Part shown: in pieces, positions 27,768-36,882 of the stretch
How positions within the stretch are numbered: the stretch's first letter is position 1
Layout of the letters: the number at the start of each line of letters is the position of its first letter
DNA from: Elusimicrobiota bacterium
Lineage (GTDB): Bacteria > Elusimicrobiota > Elusimicrobia > JACQPE01
Length of the DNA stretch: 37,690 nt
Reading direction: 5' to 3'
NCBI GenBank assembly: GCA_016207685.1
Contig: JACQPE010000131.1
Location: 1 to 37,690 of the forward strand
The notes under the pieces: model-generated
The model's database searches: none
What the model saw: only the letters and a program-made list of their open reading frames with translations
Told to the model about the DNA's origin: nothing
Position numbers and translations under genes: made by a program

Positions 27768-27885
27768 GCCATCGCCGCTAATTTAACTTTAAATTTTACC
27801 CAAGCGCGCACGGCTTCGCAATGTCGCCCCGGGAGCCAAGTCCCAACCGGCAGGGTAGACTGAAAGTTGGATTAGCGGCAATGGC
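27768..27885 (-). ncRNA. Putative structured 5'-leader RNA (riboswitch-like position) upstream of the radical SAM gene
   Basis: 15-bp outer helix: GCCAUUGCCGCUAAU (27885-27871, minus) pairs with AUUAGCGGCGAUGGC (27782-27768, minus), fully paired with one G.U only in minus-strand RNA. Nested helices AACUUU/AAAGUU (27868-27863/27790-27785) and UACCC/GGGUA (27857-27853/27801-27797) surround a GC-rich core. It begins 2 nt after the upstream stop codon and ends about 57 nt before the ATG. Confidence 0.5.
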
Positions 27886-27887
27886 CT

Positions 27888-29228
27888 TTAGAGTCGGTAA
27901 ATTTTACCCAGTCCGTTTTTGACTTTTTTTGTGGCGTTCCTAGTGTCGAATACCAATCGTGAATGTTTAACGATCCATTTCCAATCGTAATTGTCATGAT
28001 CCGTATGGATGAGGACGCAAGCGGCCCGGGAAAGAATTTTTTCGGTCAATTCGACGCTTTTAAGACGCTGGCCGTTTAGACGGATTTCGGGAACAAAAGG
28101 ATCGTGATAGTTAAACGCGATGGCCTCGTCGTTCATAATCTCAAGGAATTTTAGGGCCGATGAATTCCTCATGTCATCAATATTTTTTTTGAAAGTTATT
28201 CCCAGCACAAGGACTTTTTTCCCAGGGAAATTTTGACGTCGTTGATAAAGAAGACGCTGCAATTTTCGAACAACGAAATAAGGCATGTTGGAGTTGACCT
28301 CGGCGGCCAGGTCGATAAAATTGGTGTAAAAGTCATACTCTTTGGCTTTCCAGGAAAGATAAACGGGATCAACGGGAATGCAGTGGCCGCCCACTCCCGG
28401 TCCAGGCGAAAAACTCATGAATCCAAATGGTTTCGTGGCCGCCGCTTCAATGACTTCCCAGACATTGACTTTCATGCGGTCACAAAGCATGGCGAGTTCG
28501 TTGACCAGGGCGATGTTGACGTTTCTGAAAATATTTTCAAGGAGTTTGGATAATTCCGCGGCCTGGGTGCTTGAAACGAGAGCAATGCTGGGGACTATTT
28601 GTTGGTAAAAAGCCGCTGCCAAATCACGGCAGCCGAGGGTCGTGCCGCCAATCACCTTGGGAATGTCTTGAACTTTAAAATTCGTATTCCCCGGATCAAC
28701 GCGCTCCGGGGAGTAGCCAAGAAAAAAATCTCTGCCAACGGTCAGGCCGGATTCTTCAAGCATCGGCAGCATGAGTTCTTGGGTCGTTCCGGGATAAGTC
28801 GTGGATTCAAGGATAATGAGCTGATCCTTGCGCAGCCTCGATGATATCTCCCGCGTGGCCGTGATCACCGGGGTCAAGTCCGGTTCGCGATTACGATTAA
28901 ACGGCGTCGGCACGCACAAAATCAAAATATCGCACTCCCGCGCCATATCCCAATTCGTTGTGGCCGAGAGCCTTTTGGAAACGATTAGGGCCTTAAGATC
29001 ATCGGATGATAAATCTTGAATGTGGGAGTCGCCTTTTGAAATTTTGGCCACCTTGGCGCCGTCGATATCAATGCCAAGAACAGAAAATCCTTTTTTAGCC
29101 GCCAATGCGGCCAAAGGCAGCCCGACATAACCCAAACCGACGATGCCGATTTTAGCATGCGCCGTCTGGATTTTGGACAAAAGGCCCGAATACTTATTTT
29201 TGGTTCGTTGCGTCATCTGCTTGATCAT
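27888..29228 (-). CDS. Nucleotide-sugar dehydrogenase (WbpA/UDP-HexNAc dehydrogenase type)
   Basis: IGIVGLGYVGLPLAALAAKKGFSVLGIDID; ILCVPTPFNRNREPDLTPV; ESTTYPGTT; GPGVGGHCIPVDPVYLSWKA; LGITFKKNIDDMRNSSAL. Confidence 0.95.
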   Translation of the reverse strand: MIKQMTQRTKNKYSGLLSKIQTAHAKIGIVGLGYVGLPLAALAAKKGFSVLGIDIDGAKVAKISKGDSHIQDLSSDDLKALIVSKRLSATTNWDMARECDILILCVPTPFNRNREPDLTPVITATREISSRLRKDQLIILESTTYPGTTQELMLPMLEESGLTVGRDFFLGYSPERVDPGNTNFKVQDIPKVIGGTTLGCRDLAAAFYQQIVPSIALVSSTQAAELSKLLENIFRNVNIALVNELAMLCDRMKVNVWEVIEAAATKPFGFMSFSPGPGVGGHCIPVDPVYLSWKAKEYDFYTNFIDLAAEVNSNMPYFVVRKLQRLLYQRRQNFPGKKVLVLGITFKKNIDDMRNSSALKFLEIMNDEAIAFNYHDPFVPEIRLNGQRLKSVELTEKILSRAACVLIHTDHDNYDWKWIVKHSRLVFDTRNATKKVKNGLGKIYRL

Positions 29229-29318
29229 ACCTTTCTACTGCGCGCTATCCTTCATCTCCAAGGATCATTAAAGAAAAATATTCAGGCAATAAAAAGCGGT
29301 ATTCCGGCCACGAATCCC

Positions 29319-30665
29319 TTAAAATTTTAAAAAATCGGCGGTTTTTCCAGTCATTGATTTGATCAGGCGTTGATAAACCGGTATATCTTGGCGAAACGAC
29401 CAGAATACGTTGGCCGGAAGAGCAGTTCTTTTGATGAAGGAACGCGCCAGCATGGCCCAGGTCATGAGATAGGTGAGGCTGGAAGTGAGCGCCGCGCCTG
29501 CGGTTCCCAGAATGGGCAACAGGATCAGGTTTAATAGGACATTAGCAGCCAAGGTAATGGCGGCTGTCTGGCGCGTCACTTGCGTGAGACCGCGGGCATT
29601 GAAGTATTCATACAGTGACTTGGCGACGCCCATACTGATCGTTCCCGGAAGCAAAATCAGGAAGGCGCCGACTAGATGGAGATATTGGGAGCCATAAAGA
29701 AACTGTGTTGCCGGATAAATGAACAAGGACCCGCAGGCGGCTCCCAAAGTCATCCACAGCGCCAATTGTCGTGTGATATTGGCGGCAAAGGCGCAGGCTT
29801 CTTGATCCGTCATTTTAGCGCTCATGGGATAAAAAAGAACATTGGCTACCTGCGGCAGGCGCCAGAGAAGCTGGCTGGCGGTCGTCGCAAGGGAGTAGTA
29901 GGCCGTTTGTGTGGGGTCAAGGAAAAAAGCGACGAGCATGAGGTCAATGCGGATTTGTAAAAATTGCGGGATCATTGTTTGATAAAAGCGCCAACCCCAT
30001 CGCAGAAGTTCCGGCACAAACGTGGGATTATATTTTTCCGGATTGGGATTAATAATCAAAAGACGTCCGTGGGCGTAAAAAACGGCAAGCGCTTGGGCCG
30101 CCAGACTCGCGCCAAGGACAGCCGCGAGATTAAATTCCGGCAATATAAGCGAAGATGCCGCTAAAAAAATCAATTGCGCCACGGGCACGGGCCAAATGGT
30201 CAAATTATAGGCAGCCACCTCGCCGGCTTGGGTGAGGAGTTTTCGGGAATTGATTAAAAGAAAACTGATCGGTATATGGGCCAGGGCCAGGAGGTAGGCG
30301 TTTGGTGAAATTTCCGGTAATTTAAGAAAATGGGCTGTTATTAAATTTTTAAGTAGGAAACCCAATAAAATCCAAGGCAGAGATAGAATCAAGGAACTCA
30401 TCGTCAACGTCCGATGGGCTTGGCGCAGGCTGCACCGCTCTTTGCCTAAAAGAAAAACAGCCGCATGGTCTAAAGAGAGACGTCCTAATTTTTCAGCATA
30501 TCCGGATATAGCTAAAAGAATGACCAGGTGGCCCAATTGCAGCGGACCCAAATGCCGGGCCACGTAAATGCTAAGAATGATTTCAAAAATTTTAGAAAGG
30601 GTATCCGCGCCAAAAATCCGCAGGGTGCCCGTAGAGAATTTGGCGCCGGCGGTATTCGTGGTCAT
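29319..30665 (-). CDS. Polysaccharide flippase (Wzx/MATE-like)
   Basis: 12-14 TM-type protein; FGADTLSKIFEIILSIYVARHLGPLQLGHLVI typical of the Wzx N-terminus. Confidence 0.88.
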   Translation of the reverse strand: MTTNTAGAKFSTGTLRIFGADTLSKIFEIILSIYVARHLGPLQLGHLVILLAISGYAEKLGRLSLDHAAVFLLGKERCSLRQAHRTLTMSSLILSLPWILLGFLLKNLITAHFLKLPEISPNAYLLALAHIPISFLLINSRKLLTQAGEVAAYNLTIWPVPVAQLIFLAASSLILPEFNLAAVLGASLAAQALAVFYAHGRLLIINPNPEKYNPTFVPELLRWGWRFYQTMIPQFLQIRIDLMLVAFFLDPTQTAYYSLATTASQLLWRLPQVANVLFYPMSAKMTDQEACAFAANITRQLALWMTLGAACGSLFIYPATQFLYGSQYLHLVGAFLILLPGTISMGVAKSLYEYFNARGLTQVTRQTAAITLAANVLLNLILLPILGTAGAALTSSLTYLMTWAMLARSFIKRTALPANVFWSFRQDIPVYQRLIKSMTGKTADFLKF

Positions 30666-30708
30666 GAATTAAATGCCATCTCATGAGCGGCGAAAGAAAA
30701 AGGCGATG

Positions 30709-32235
30709 TTAAAATTCGCTTTCAGGTTTTTTGCCGTAGTAGGTGTTCATGAACTCATCCCGAAGGCCGCGCCATTTTTGATCGCCCGAGGGCGTTAATT
30801 TTTCCGCTTCAGCGATTTCCGGCCAGCGGTTTTTTGGGAACCGGCAATACATCGCGAAACAACGCCGGACGCCGCGGATTTCTTCCGATGAATAATCGGG
30901 CATTTTGAGAACCGTGTCATCAGAATTTGACGGACAAATCAAGTTCGGATCCATAAATCCGTGTTTGACGGCCAGATCGCGCAGCGGGGTTCCATAAAAT
31001 GGCTGAAAAATCGAACACGACATCGTGTCCGTTGGAATTTTTCTATTGAGTTCAATCGTTTCAAATGTGAGAGCCCGTGTTTCAAGAGGGTATCCGATAA
31101 TATTATTTCCATTAAATGGGATACCGAGCTCCTTGGTGATAATGCCGGCCTGAACGACGACCTCATCCGGGTAGCGCCGGTTGACGACGTCACGGCGAAA
31201 TTTGGTGTTACCATGCTCGATGCCGTAGCTGATGCGGTCCAAACCGACGTTTTTAAGCATGGTCAAAATTTCCGTTTTAACGGTCTCGGGACGCGTTTGG
31301 CACCAAAAGGGAAGCTTAATGTCTTGATACATTTCCGCAAATTCAGCCATTTCATGCGGTGTCCACGCGAAAAAAGTATCCGCCCACATAAAATTGTATT
31401 GAACGTTCCATTTGTCCCTGTAATAAAGCAACTCCTCCCGGATGCGGTCAATGCGCTTTTTACGGAAAAAGCTGGACTTGGTCTGTTCTTCGTAAAGAAC
31501 ATTTTGAGACGGCGAGTTGCAGAAAGCGCATGTATAGGGGCAGCCTCGGTGTGTTTCAACGGGCAGCATCCGGTAGAGCTTCCCGCCCATAGGCCGGATA
31601 CTGCGATCGGGTTCCTTTTCTAGAAATAACCCGACGTCCAAATTGGTCGGCAGTTCGTTGATATCAACGGGTTTCGTGATGGAATTTTTGATAATTTCCC
31701 CAGCAGGCCTTTTCAGCCATAAATTGGTGACGCGCGAATAATCCTTTTTTTGGTCCAGACATTCGCAGAGGTCGGTGAGGCAATTTTCCCCCTCCCCGAC
31801 GCAGAGCATATCCACCTCCCCAAAACCAATGGCGCGCTCCGGCGCGAAGGTTGGAAAGACGCCGCCCCAAATGTTACGAATGCGAAAATCCCGGATGGAT
31901 TTGAGCAATGTTATGCCCACTAAAAAAGTGGCTTCAGTGGCGGTGACGGCGATGAGATCAGGAGAAAATTCCTGAACTTTTTTCTGCAGATCGTCGAAAA
32001 CATTGGCTTTTTTTCGCTCTCTGGTCCAAGAGTCGGTTGGCCGGACGTTTAGATTTTGTTCTTTGATTTTATCCGTATCCACCCTCTTGAACTCAAGCGG
32101 CACGTCATAATTGGTTGAATCGAACAAGTCAACCGTATGGCCGCGATCTTTGAGTATGCGGGACAGGAGCGTGATGCACGGAGGAATCAGGCTTTCCGCG
32201 CGAAGATTTGGATATAAAAAAAGGACTCTGGCCAT
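30709..32235 (-). CDS. B12-binding-domain-type radical SAM protein
   Basis: MARVLFLYPNLRAESLIPPCITLLSRILKDRGHTVDLFD; VETHRGCPYTCAFCNSPSQN (CxxxCxxC); GLDRISYGIEHGN. Confidence 0.92.
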   Translation of the reverse strand: MARVLFLYPNLRAESLIPPCITLLSRILKDRGHTVDLFDSTNYDVPLEFKRVDTDKIKEQNLNVRPTDSWTRERKKANVFDDLQKKVQEFSPDLIAVTATEATFLVGITLLKSIRDFRIRNIWGGVFPTFAPERAIGFGEVDMLCVGEGENCLTDLCECLDQKKDYSRVTNLWLKRPAGEIIKNSITKPVDINELPTNLDVGLFLEKEPDRSIRPMGGKLYRMLPVETHRGCPYTCAFCNSPSQNVLYEEQTKSSFFRKKRIDRIREELLYYRDKWNVQYNFMWADTFFAWTPHEMAEFAEMYQDIKLPFWCQTRPETVKTEILTMLKNVGLDRISYGIEHGNTKFRRDVVNRRYPDEVVVQAGIITKELGIPFNGNNIIGYPLETRALTFETIELNRKIPTDTMSCSIFQPFYGTPLRDLAVKHGFMDPNLICPSNSDDTVLKMPDYSSEEIRGVRRCFAMYCRFPKNRWPEIAEAEKLTPSGDQKWRGLRDEFMNTYYGKKPESEF

Positions 32236-32332
32236 CAGCTATTTTCCGCAAGAAACATTTTGCAGACCCCCCTCCTTTGCTCTTGTCGGCCCTATCGGCC
32301 ATTTACGCTTAGCCCATAAAGCCTACAATAAT

Positions 32333-32361
32333 AATTTAACTGAAGAATCATTTCAAATCAA
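32333..32361 (-). promoter_or_regulatory. Candidate sigma70-like promoter for the minus-strand block
   Basis: Minus strand reads TTGATT (32361-32356), 17-nt spacer, TAAATT (32338-32333), in the divergent intergenic region 32236-32468. Confidence 0.35.
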
Positions 32362-32468
32362 TAGGCGACTCTTTTCTATATGAGACTCATTTTTGTGACC
32401 ACAATGGGCACCCGTTCCGTGGCGCAGGGCAGGGATAAATCCCCAGGCTCATTTTTTGTAACCTATCA

Positions 32469-33989
32469 TTGATCATGAAAAGTCAAGGACAAGACACCAT
32501 TTTTATCACTGTTCCTTACGGCGTGTCGGCAAGAAACATTTTAAGATCGGACGCGTTAAAAATTTTACGATCCCGCTCGCGCGTGGTGATTCTTTGCCCG
32601 CTTTACCGGGACCCCGGATTCATCGAGGAATTTTCATCGGAGAATATTCTGCTCCGGGATCTGCCGCACCGGCTGCCTTTCGCTTTTCGTGCGCTGCGGC
32701 GATTTCTGGATGTGGCTGAAGGATACTACTTTACCAAAAAATCCGGAATTACGACTCTGAACATCCTCCGGGAGAGTTTGCGCCACGATGCCGTTGGGCT
32801 TTTTTATCAAAGGACATTGATCGGCGCTTTATTGGGGCGTCAGTTTGTTTTAAACTATCTGCGGTCAATTCAGATCAAACTCGTCAAGAATGACTACTAC
32901 GACCGGCTTTTTGACGAATTTAAGCCGGCCATGGTTTTTTTAACGCATGTCATGGCCTTGGAAGAATTCCCCGCGGCCTTTTACGGCCGTGCGCGCGGCG
33001 TCCCTGTTTTGGCCATGCTGCACAGCTGGGATGTAATCAATACCAAAACCGGCATCCGCGGCGCAGTCTCGATGAGTTCGGGCCGGCTGCCTCCATTGCA
33101 TTTCGATAAGGTCTTGGTGTGGAATGAAATCCAGAAAAAGGAACTGATGGATTATTGGAATTATCGCGATAAGGATATTGAAATGGTGGGCGTTCCCCAA
33201 TTTGATATTTATATCCAATTACCGCCGGCGCCCCGAGAAAAATTTCTAAAACTCCTGGGGGGCGATCCAAGAAAAAAAACAATCGCCTATCTGGCGGGAA
33301 ATCCCAATATGCTGCCGAGACAAATGGAAATCGTCGACATGCTGGTCCAATGGCTCAAGGAAAACAAGTATTCCCAACCATCCCAACTTTTAATACGCCT
33401 GCATCCGGGGCTTGACACAAATTATTTGCTTTCCCTTCGCGGTCAGCAGGATATTTTGCTTGATGAACCGAGTATCGCTTTCAGCGCGAACCGTTTTTCC
33501 AAAGGATGGCGCGCCGGCCGCGAGGACGAGGTGCGCTTGGCTGGTGTTTTATCAAGCAGCGACGTCGTGCTTAATGTGCTTTCAACAAGCAGTTTGGATG
33601 CGGCAGCTTTTGATAGACCGGTTATTTCCGTGGCCTTTGATGGATATACGAACATGCCCTATTACCGCTCCATCGTGCGTTACTACGATTGGACGCATTA
33701 CCAAACCTTGATGAAGACCGGCGGCCTAAGAATCGCGCGAAGACCAGAGGATCTGCTTCAGGAGATCAACCGCTATCTTAATAATCCCGCGATGGATCAT
33801 GCCGGCCGGGCGGAAATTGTCCGCTCTCATTGTTACCGGCTCGATGGAAAAGCCGGTGAACGCATCGGTAATTTTCTGGCGGCGCAGCTGGATTTTGTTC
33901 ATCCTAAAAATTCGCCCAAACACTACCGGTCCCTCTCCGCAGTCTCTGGCGACGATCAACGTTCAGCCGCGCCGGTTTTGCCCCAATGA
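32469..33989 (+). CDS. CDP-glycerol glycerophosphotransferase-like / surface polysaccharide biosynthesis protein
   Basis: GVPVLAMLHSWDVINTK; KVLVWNEIQKKELMDYW...MVGVPQFDIY; LLIRLHPG; SSDVVLNVLSTSSLDAAAFDRPVISVAFDG resembles GT-B folds of this type. Confidence 0.6.
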   Translation: MIMKSQGQDTIFITVPYGVSARNILRSDALKILRSRSRVVILCPLYRDPGFIEEFSSENILLRDLPHRLPFAFRALRRFLDVAEGYYFTKKSGITTLNILRESLRHDAVGLFYQRTLIGALLGRQFVLNYLRSIQIKLVKNDYYDRLFDEFKPAMVFLTHVMALEEFPAAFYGRARGVPVLAMLHSWDVINTKTGIRGAVSMSSGRLPPLHFDKVLVWNEIQKKELMDYWNYRDKDIEMVGVPQFDIYIQLPPAPREKFLKLLGGDPRKKTIAYLAGNPNMLPRQMEIVDMLVQWLKENKYSQPSQLLIRLHPGLDTNYLLSLRGQQDILLDEPSIAFSANRFSKGWRAGREDEVRLAGVLSSSDVVLNVLSTSSLDAAAFDRPVISVAFDGYTNMPYYRSIVRYYDWTHYQTLMKTGGLRIARRPEDLLQEINRYLNNPAMDHAGRAEIVRSHCYRLDGKAGERIGNFLAAQLDFVHPKNSPKHYRSLSAVSGDDQRSAAPVLPQ

Positions 33990-35911
33990 CGCCGCCTAAA
34001 CCCCCTTTTTTAAAAATTGGATCGCGGATTCTGGGAGATGGGCAAAGCGTCTTCTTGATCGCTGAAATCGGGGTCAATCACAACGGGAGCATGCAGCGCG
34101 CCAAAGAACTCATTGACATTGCGGCCGGCGCCGGGGCCGATGCCGTTAAGTTCCAAAAGCGCCACTTATCAGCAACTTATCTGGAACGCGTCATTGCGGA
34201 TCCCAATAAGGAAGAGCAGGGATTTACTTATTTATTGCCGATTCTCAAGGAGTGTGAATTCGGACGCGACGATTACGCCGATCTCGTTCGTTTCGCGGCG
34301 TCAAAAAATGTGATTTTTTTATGCACTCCGTTTGATGAGCCCAGCGTGGATTTTTTAGAGCAGTTTGACTTGCCGGCTTATAAGGTGGCCTCGGCGGATA
34401 TGACAAATTTCGTGCTTTTGGAAAGGCTCATCGCCGCTAAAAAACCTCTGATTCTTTCCACGGGAATGTCCGTCCTGGGAGAAATAGACGCGACGGTCAA
34501 ATTTCTTGAGAAACGCCGGGCCTCCTTTATGCTTCTTCACTGCAACAGCACCTATCCGGCCCCTTTAGAGGACTTAAATCTTAGGTTTATCGAGGTTTTA
34601 AAAAAACGCTATGGAGTGCCCATCGGATATTCAGGGCATGAGCCGGTTATCGGGCCGAGTCTCGCGGCCGTCAGTTTAGGCGCCGCGGCTTTGGAACGCC
34701 ATGTGACGCTGGATCGGGGCATGGAAGGCCCTGATCATGCGGCGAGCCTGGAGCCTCATGATTTAAGGCTTCTGATCAAATGCGTCCGTGATGTTGAGAA
34801 GGCCATGGGGCGGCCCGTTAAAATTTTTAATCGAGGCGAAATTTTAAATCGAGAGGTTCTTGGAAAAAGTTTGGTAGCCGCGTCAGCGCTAGCCAAAGGA
34901 GCGATGATCGGCCGCCATCAGGTGACGGCCAAGAGTCCGGGGAAAGGACTTTCCCCTCAATGCCTTTACGATCTTGTGGGGCGACGCTCAACCAGGGATA
35001 TGAATAGGGACGACGTTTTTTTTGAAAGTGATCTGGGCCGTTCACCTGTCCGGCTAAAAATTCCAAATTTGAAATCGCATTGGGGCCTAAAGAGCCGGTT
35101 TGCCGAATTGGATTTTGCGGAGACTTTTAGGTCTCCTGTGGTTGAGTTTCATATGTCGGATAAAGACTTGGAATTTTCATGGGACACCGGCCGGAAATTT
35201 GATCAGGCGCTCGTGGTGCATGCGCCGGAATATATGGGACGGCGTCTGGTTGATTTGTCCAACCAGGACCATGATTTAAGATCGCGCGCCGTTGCGACGA
35301 TTCAAAAGACCATAGATATCACAAGGGTGGCGGCCAAAAGCTTTAAGGGGATGCCTAAAGTTGTCATTCATGTCGGCGGCATGGACCTTGAGCCTAAGAA
35401 TAACCGCGAGATATTGCTTGATGCCGCGGCCGAATCTTTCCGGCGGCTTGATTCTCAAGGGGTGGCGCTATTACCGGAAAATTTGCCGCCCCAGCCTTGG
35501 TATTTTTCAGGACAATGGTATCAAAACGTTTTTTGTTCCTCGAAGGATATGGTTTATTTTTGCCGCCAAATGGGGCTTAAGATGACGTTTGACTTTTCTC
35601 ACGCGCAACTCTTTTGCAATGCGACCGGCGAATCACTGGATGCCTACGCTAAGGAAGTGTCGCCCTTCGTTTCGCATTTGCATGTAGCCGACGGCGCCGG
35701 AGTTCAAGGTGAAGGTTTGCAAATCGGCGACGGCGAAATTGATTTTGAGCGCATTTTTGCCTCCTTGGGAGCTCCTCGGTGGAGCTGGGTTCCGGAAATT
35801 TGGCGGGGGCATCAGTTAGGCTATCGCGGCTTTATCGTTGCTTTGCAGCGTCTCTCAAAAATAAAAAAATTGAGAAATCCGCTGCGTCAAGAGAAGCGAG
35901 GCGCGCCATGA
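33986..35911 (+). CDS. neuB: NeuB-type sialic/nonulosonic acid synthase fused to a C-terminal sugar-phosphate isomerase/epimerase-like TIM barrel
   Basis: VFLIAEIGVNHNGSMQRAKELIDIAAGAGADAVKFQKR; YSGHEPVIGPSLAAVSLGAAALERHVTLDRGMEGPDHAASL; SAF-like KSLVAASALAKGAMI. A further ~275 aa carries VVIHVGGMDLEPK, LLPENLPP, TFDFSHAQLF, SHLHVADG, PEIW. Confidence 0.9.
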   Translation: MTPPKPPFLKIGSRILGDGQSVFLIAEIGVNHNGSMQRAKELIDIAAGAGADAVKFQKRHLSATYLERVIADPNKEEQGFTYLLPILKECEFGRDDYADLVRFAASKNVIFLCTPFDEPSVDFLEQFDLPAYKVASADMTNFVLLERLIAAKKPLILSTGMSVLGEIDATVKFLEKRRASFMLLHCNSTYPAPLEDLNLRFIEVLKKRYGVPIGYSGHEPVIGPSLAAVSLGAAALERHVTLDRGMEGPDHAASLEPHDLRLLIKCVRDVEKAMGRPVKIFNRGEILNREVLGKSLVAASALAKGAMIGRHQVTAKSPGKGLSPQCLYDLVGRRSTRDMNRDDVFFESDLGRSPVRLKIPNLKSHWGLKSRFAELDFAETFRSPVVEFHMSDKDLEFSWDTGRKFDQALVVHAPEYMGRRLVDLSNQDHDLRSRAVATIQKTIDITRVAAKSFKGMPKVVIHVGGMDLEPKNNREILLDAAAESFRRLDSQGVALLPENLPPQPWYFSGQWYQNVFCSSKDMVYFCRQMGLKMTFDFSHAQLFCNATGESLDAYAKEVSPFVSHLHVADGAGVQGEGLQIGDGEIDFERIFASLGAPRWSWVPEIWRGHQLGYRGFIVALQRLSKIKKLRNPLRQEKRGAP

Positions 35912-36882
35912 AAACGCTGGTCACGGGAGCCGCCGGATTCCTAGGGTTTCACTTGAGCCGGCGATTGTTGGAATTGGGTCATGAAGTGACCATGATTGAT
36001 GACTGTTCGCGCGGCCGGGACGATGGATTTATGCGGGACCTTGCCCAAAAGCCCAACGCTAAGTTTTTAAAAATTGATCTGGCCGAGGAGCGCCACTACA
36101 AAAATCTTGAAGGCGGCTATGATGCCGTTTTTCATTTGGCTGCGATCAATGGCACAAAAAATTTTTATGAGAGGCCCAAAGACGTGCTGCGCGTTGACCT
36201 CTTGGCCACGATCCACCTTCTTGATTGGTTTGCGGCCAAGGGGAATAAACTTTTTCTTTTCGCGTCAACCGCTGAAACTTACGCCGGCGCTGCGGTTGCG
36301 ATTCCAACGCCCGAGGAGGTCATGCTCGTGGTCTCCGATCCCTTCAATCCCCGATGGTCTTACGGGGGCAGTAAAATTGCGGGCGAGCTCTTAACCATCA
36401 ACTACTCCAGGCAGCATAGATTTCCCTTTGTTGTCCTGCGTTACAACAATATATATGGTCCGCGGGCCGGCTACGATCATGTGATCCCGGCGTTTATCAT
36501 GCGCCTCTTGCAACGGCAGGATCCCTTTAAAATTTACGGCGCTGACTGCACAAGGACTTTCTGTTATGTTGACGATGCCGTTCAAGCCACAATTTTAGCG
36601 GCTACCCAAGAGGCGGCTCGGGGTTTGATCATGCATGTGGGCAGTGATTTGGACGGCGAGATGACGATGCGTGATTTGGCCAAAAAAATGTTCACTCTGT
36701 TTGAATATTCCCCCCGCATTGAAGAACTTCCCCCGCCCAAAGGCAGCCCCTTGCGACGCCGGCCCATGCTCGAAAAACTTTATCGCAATCTTCAATTTAA
36801 GCCGGCCATCCGATTGGAAGAAGGATTGCGTCGAACTTTTGAATGGTATCAAAAGCATGGCCGAAACCAATCAGCCGTTTGA
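35908..36882 (+). CDS. NAD-dependent sugar-nucleotide epimerase/dehydratase
   Basis: MKTLVTGAAGFLGFHLSRRLLELGHEVTMIDD; VFHLAAINGTKNFYERP; RWSYGGSKIAGE; RTFCYVDDAV. Start ATG 35908 (ATGA overlap). Confidence 0.93.
   Translation: MKTLVTGAAGFLGFHLSRRLLELGHEVTMIDDCSRGRDDGFMRDLAQKPNAKFLKIDLAEERHYKNLEGGYDAVFHLAAINGTKNFYERPKDVLRVDLLATIHLLDWFAAKGNKLFLFASTAETYAGAAVAIPTPEEVMLVVSDPFNPRWSYGGSKIAGELLTINYSRQHRFPFVVLRYNNIYGPRAGYDHVIPAFIMRLLQRQDPFKIYGADCTRTFCYVDDAVQATILAATQEAARGLIMHVGSDLDGEMTMRDLAKKMFTLFEYSPRIEELPPPKGSPLRRRPMLEKLYRNLQFKPAIRLEEGLRRTFEWYQKHGRNQSAV

Noticed and set aside
27768-27885. Assignment of the leader element to the c-di-GMP (GEMM) or cobalamin riboswitch class
   Set aside because: Only loose resemblance; the GEMM GACGCAAAGCC core and the canonical B12 box could not be found, so no class is claimed.
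30961-31623. 220-aa plus-strand ORF
   Set aside because: Lies antisense inside the well-supported B12-type radical SAM gene and shows no recognisable motif; probably a shadow ORF.
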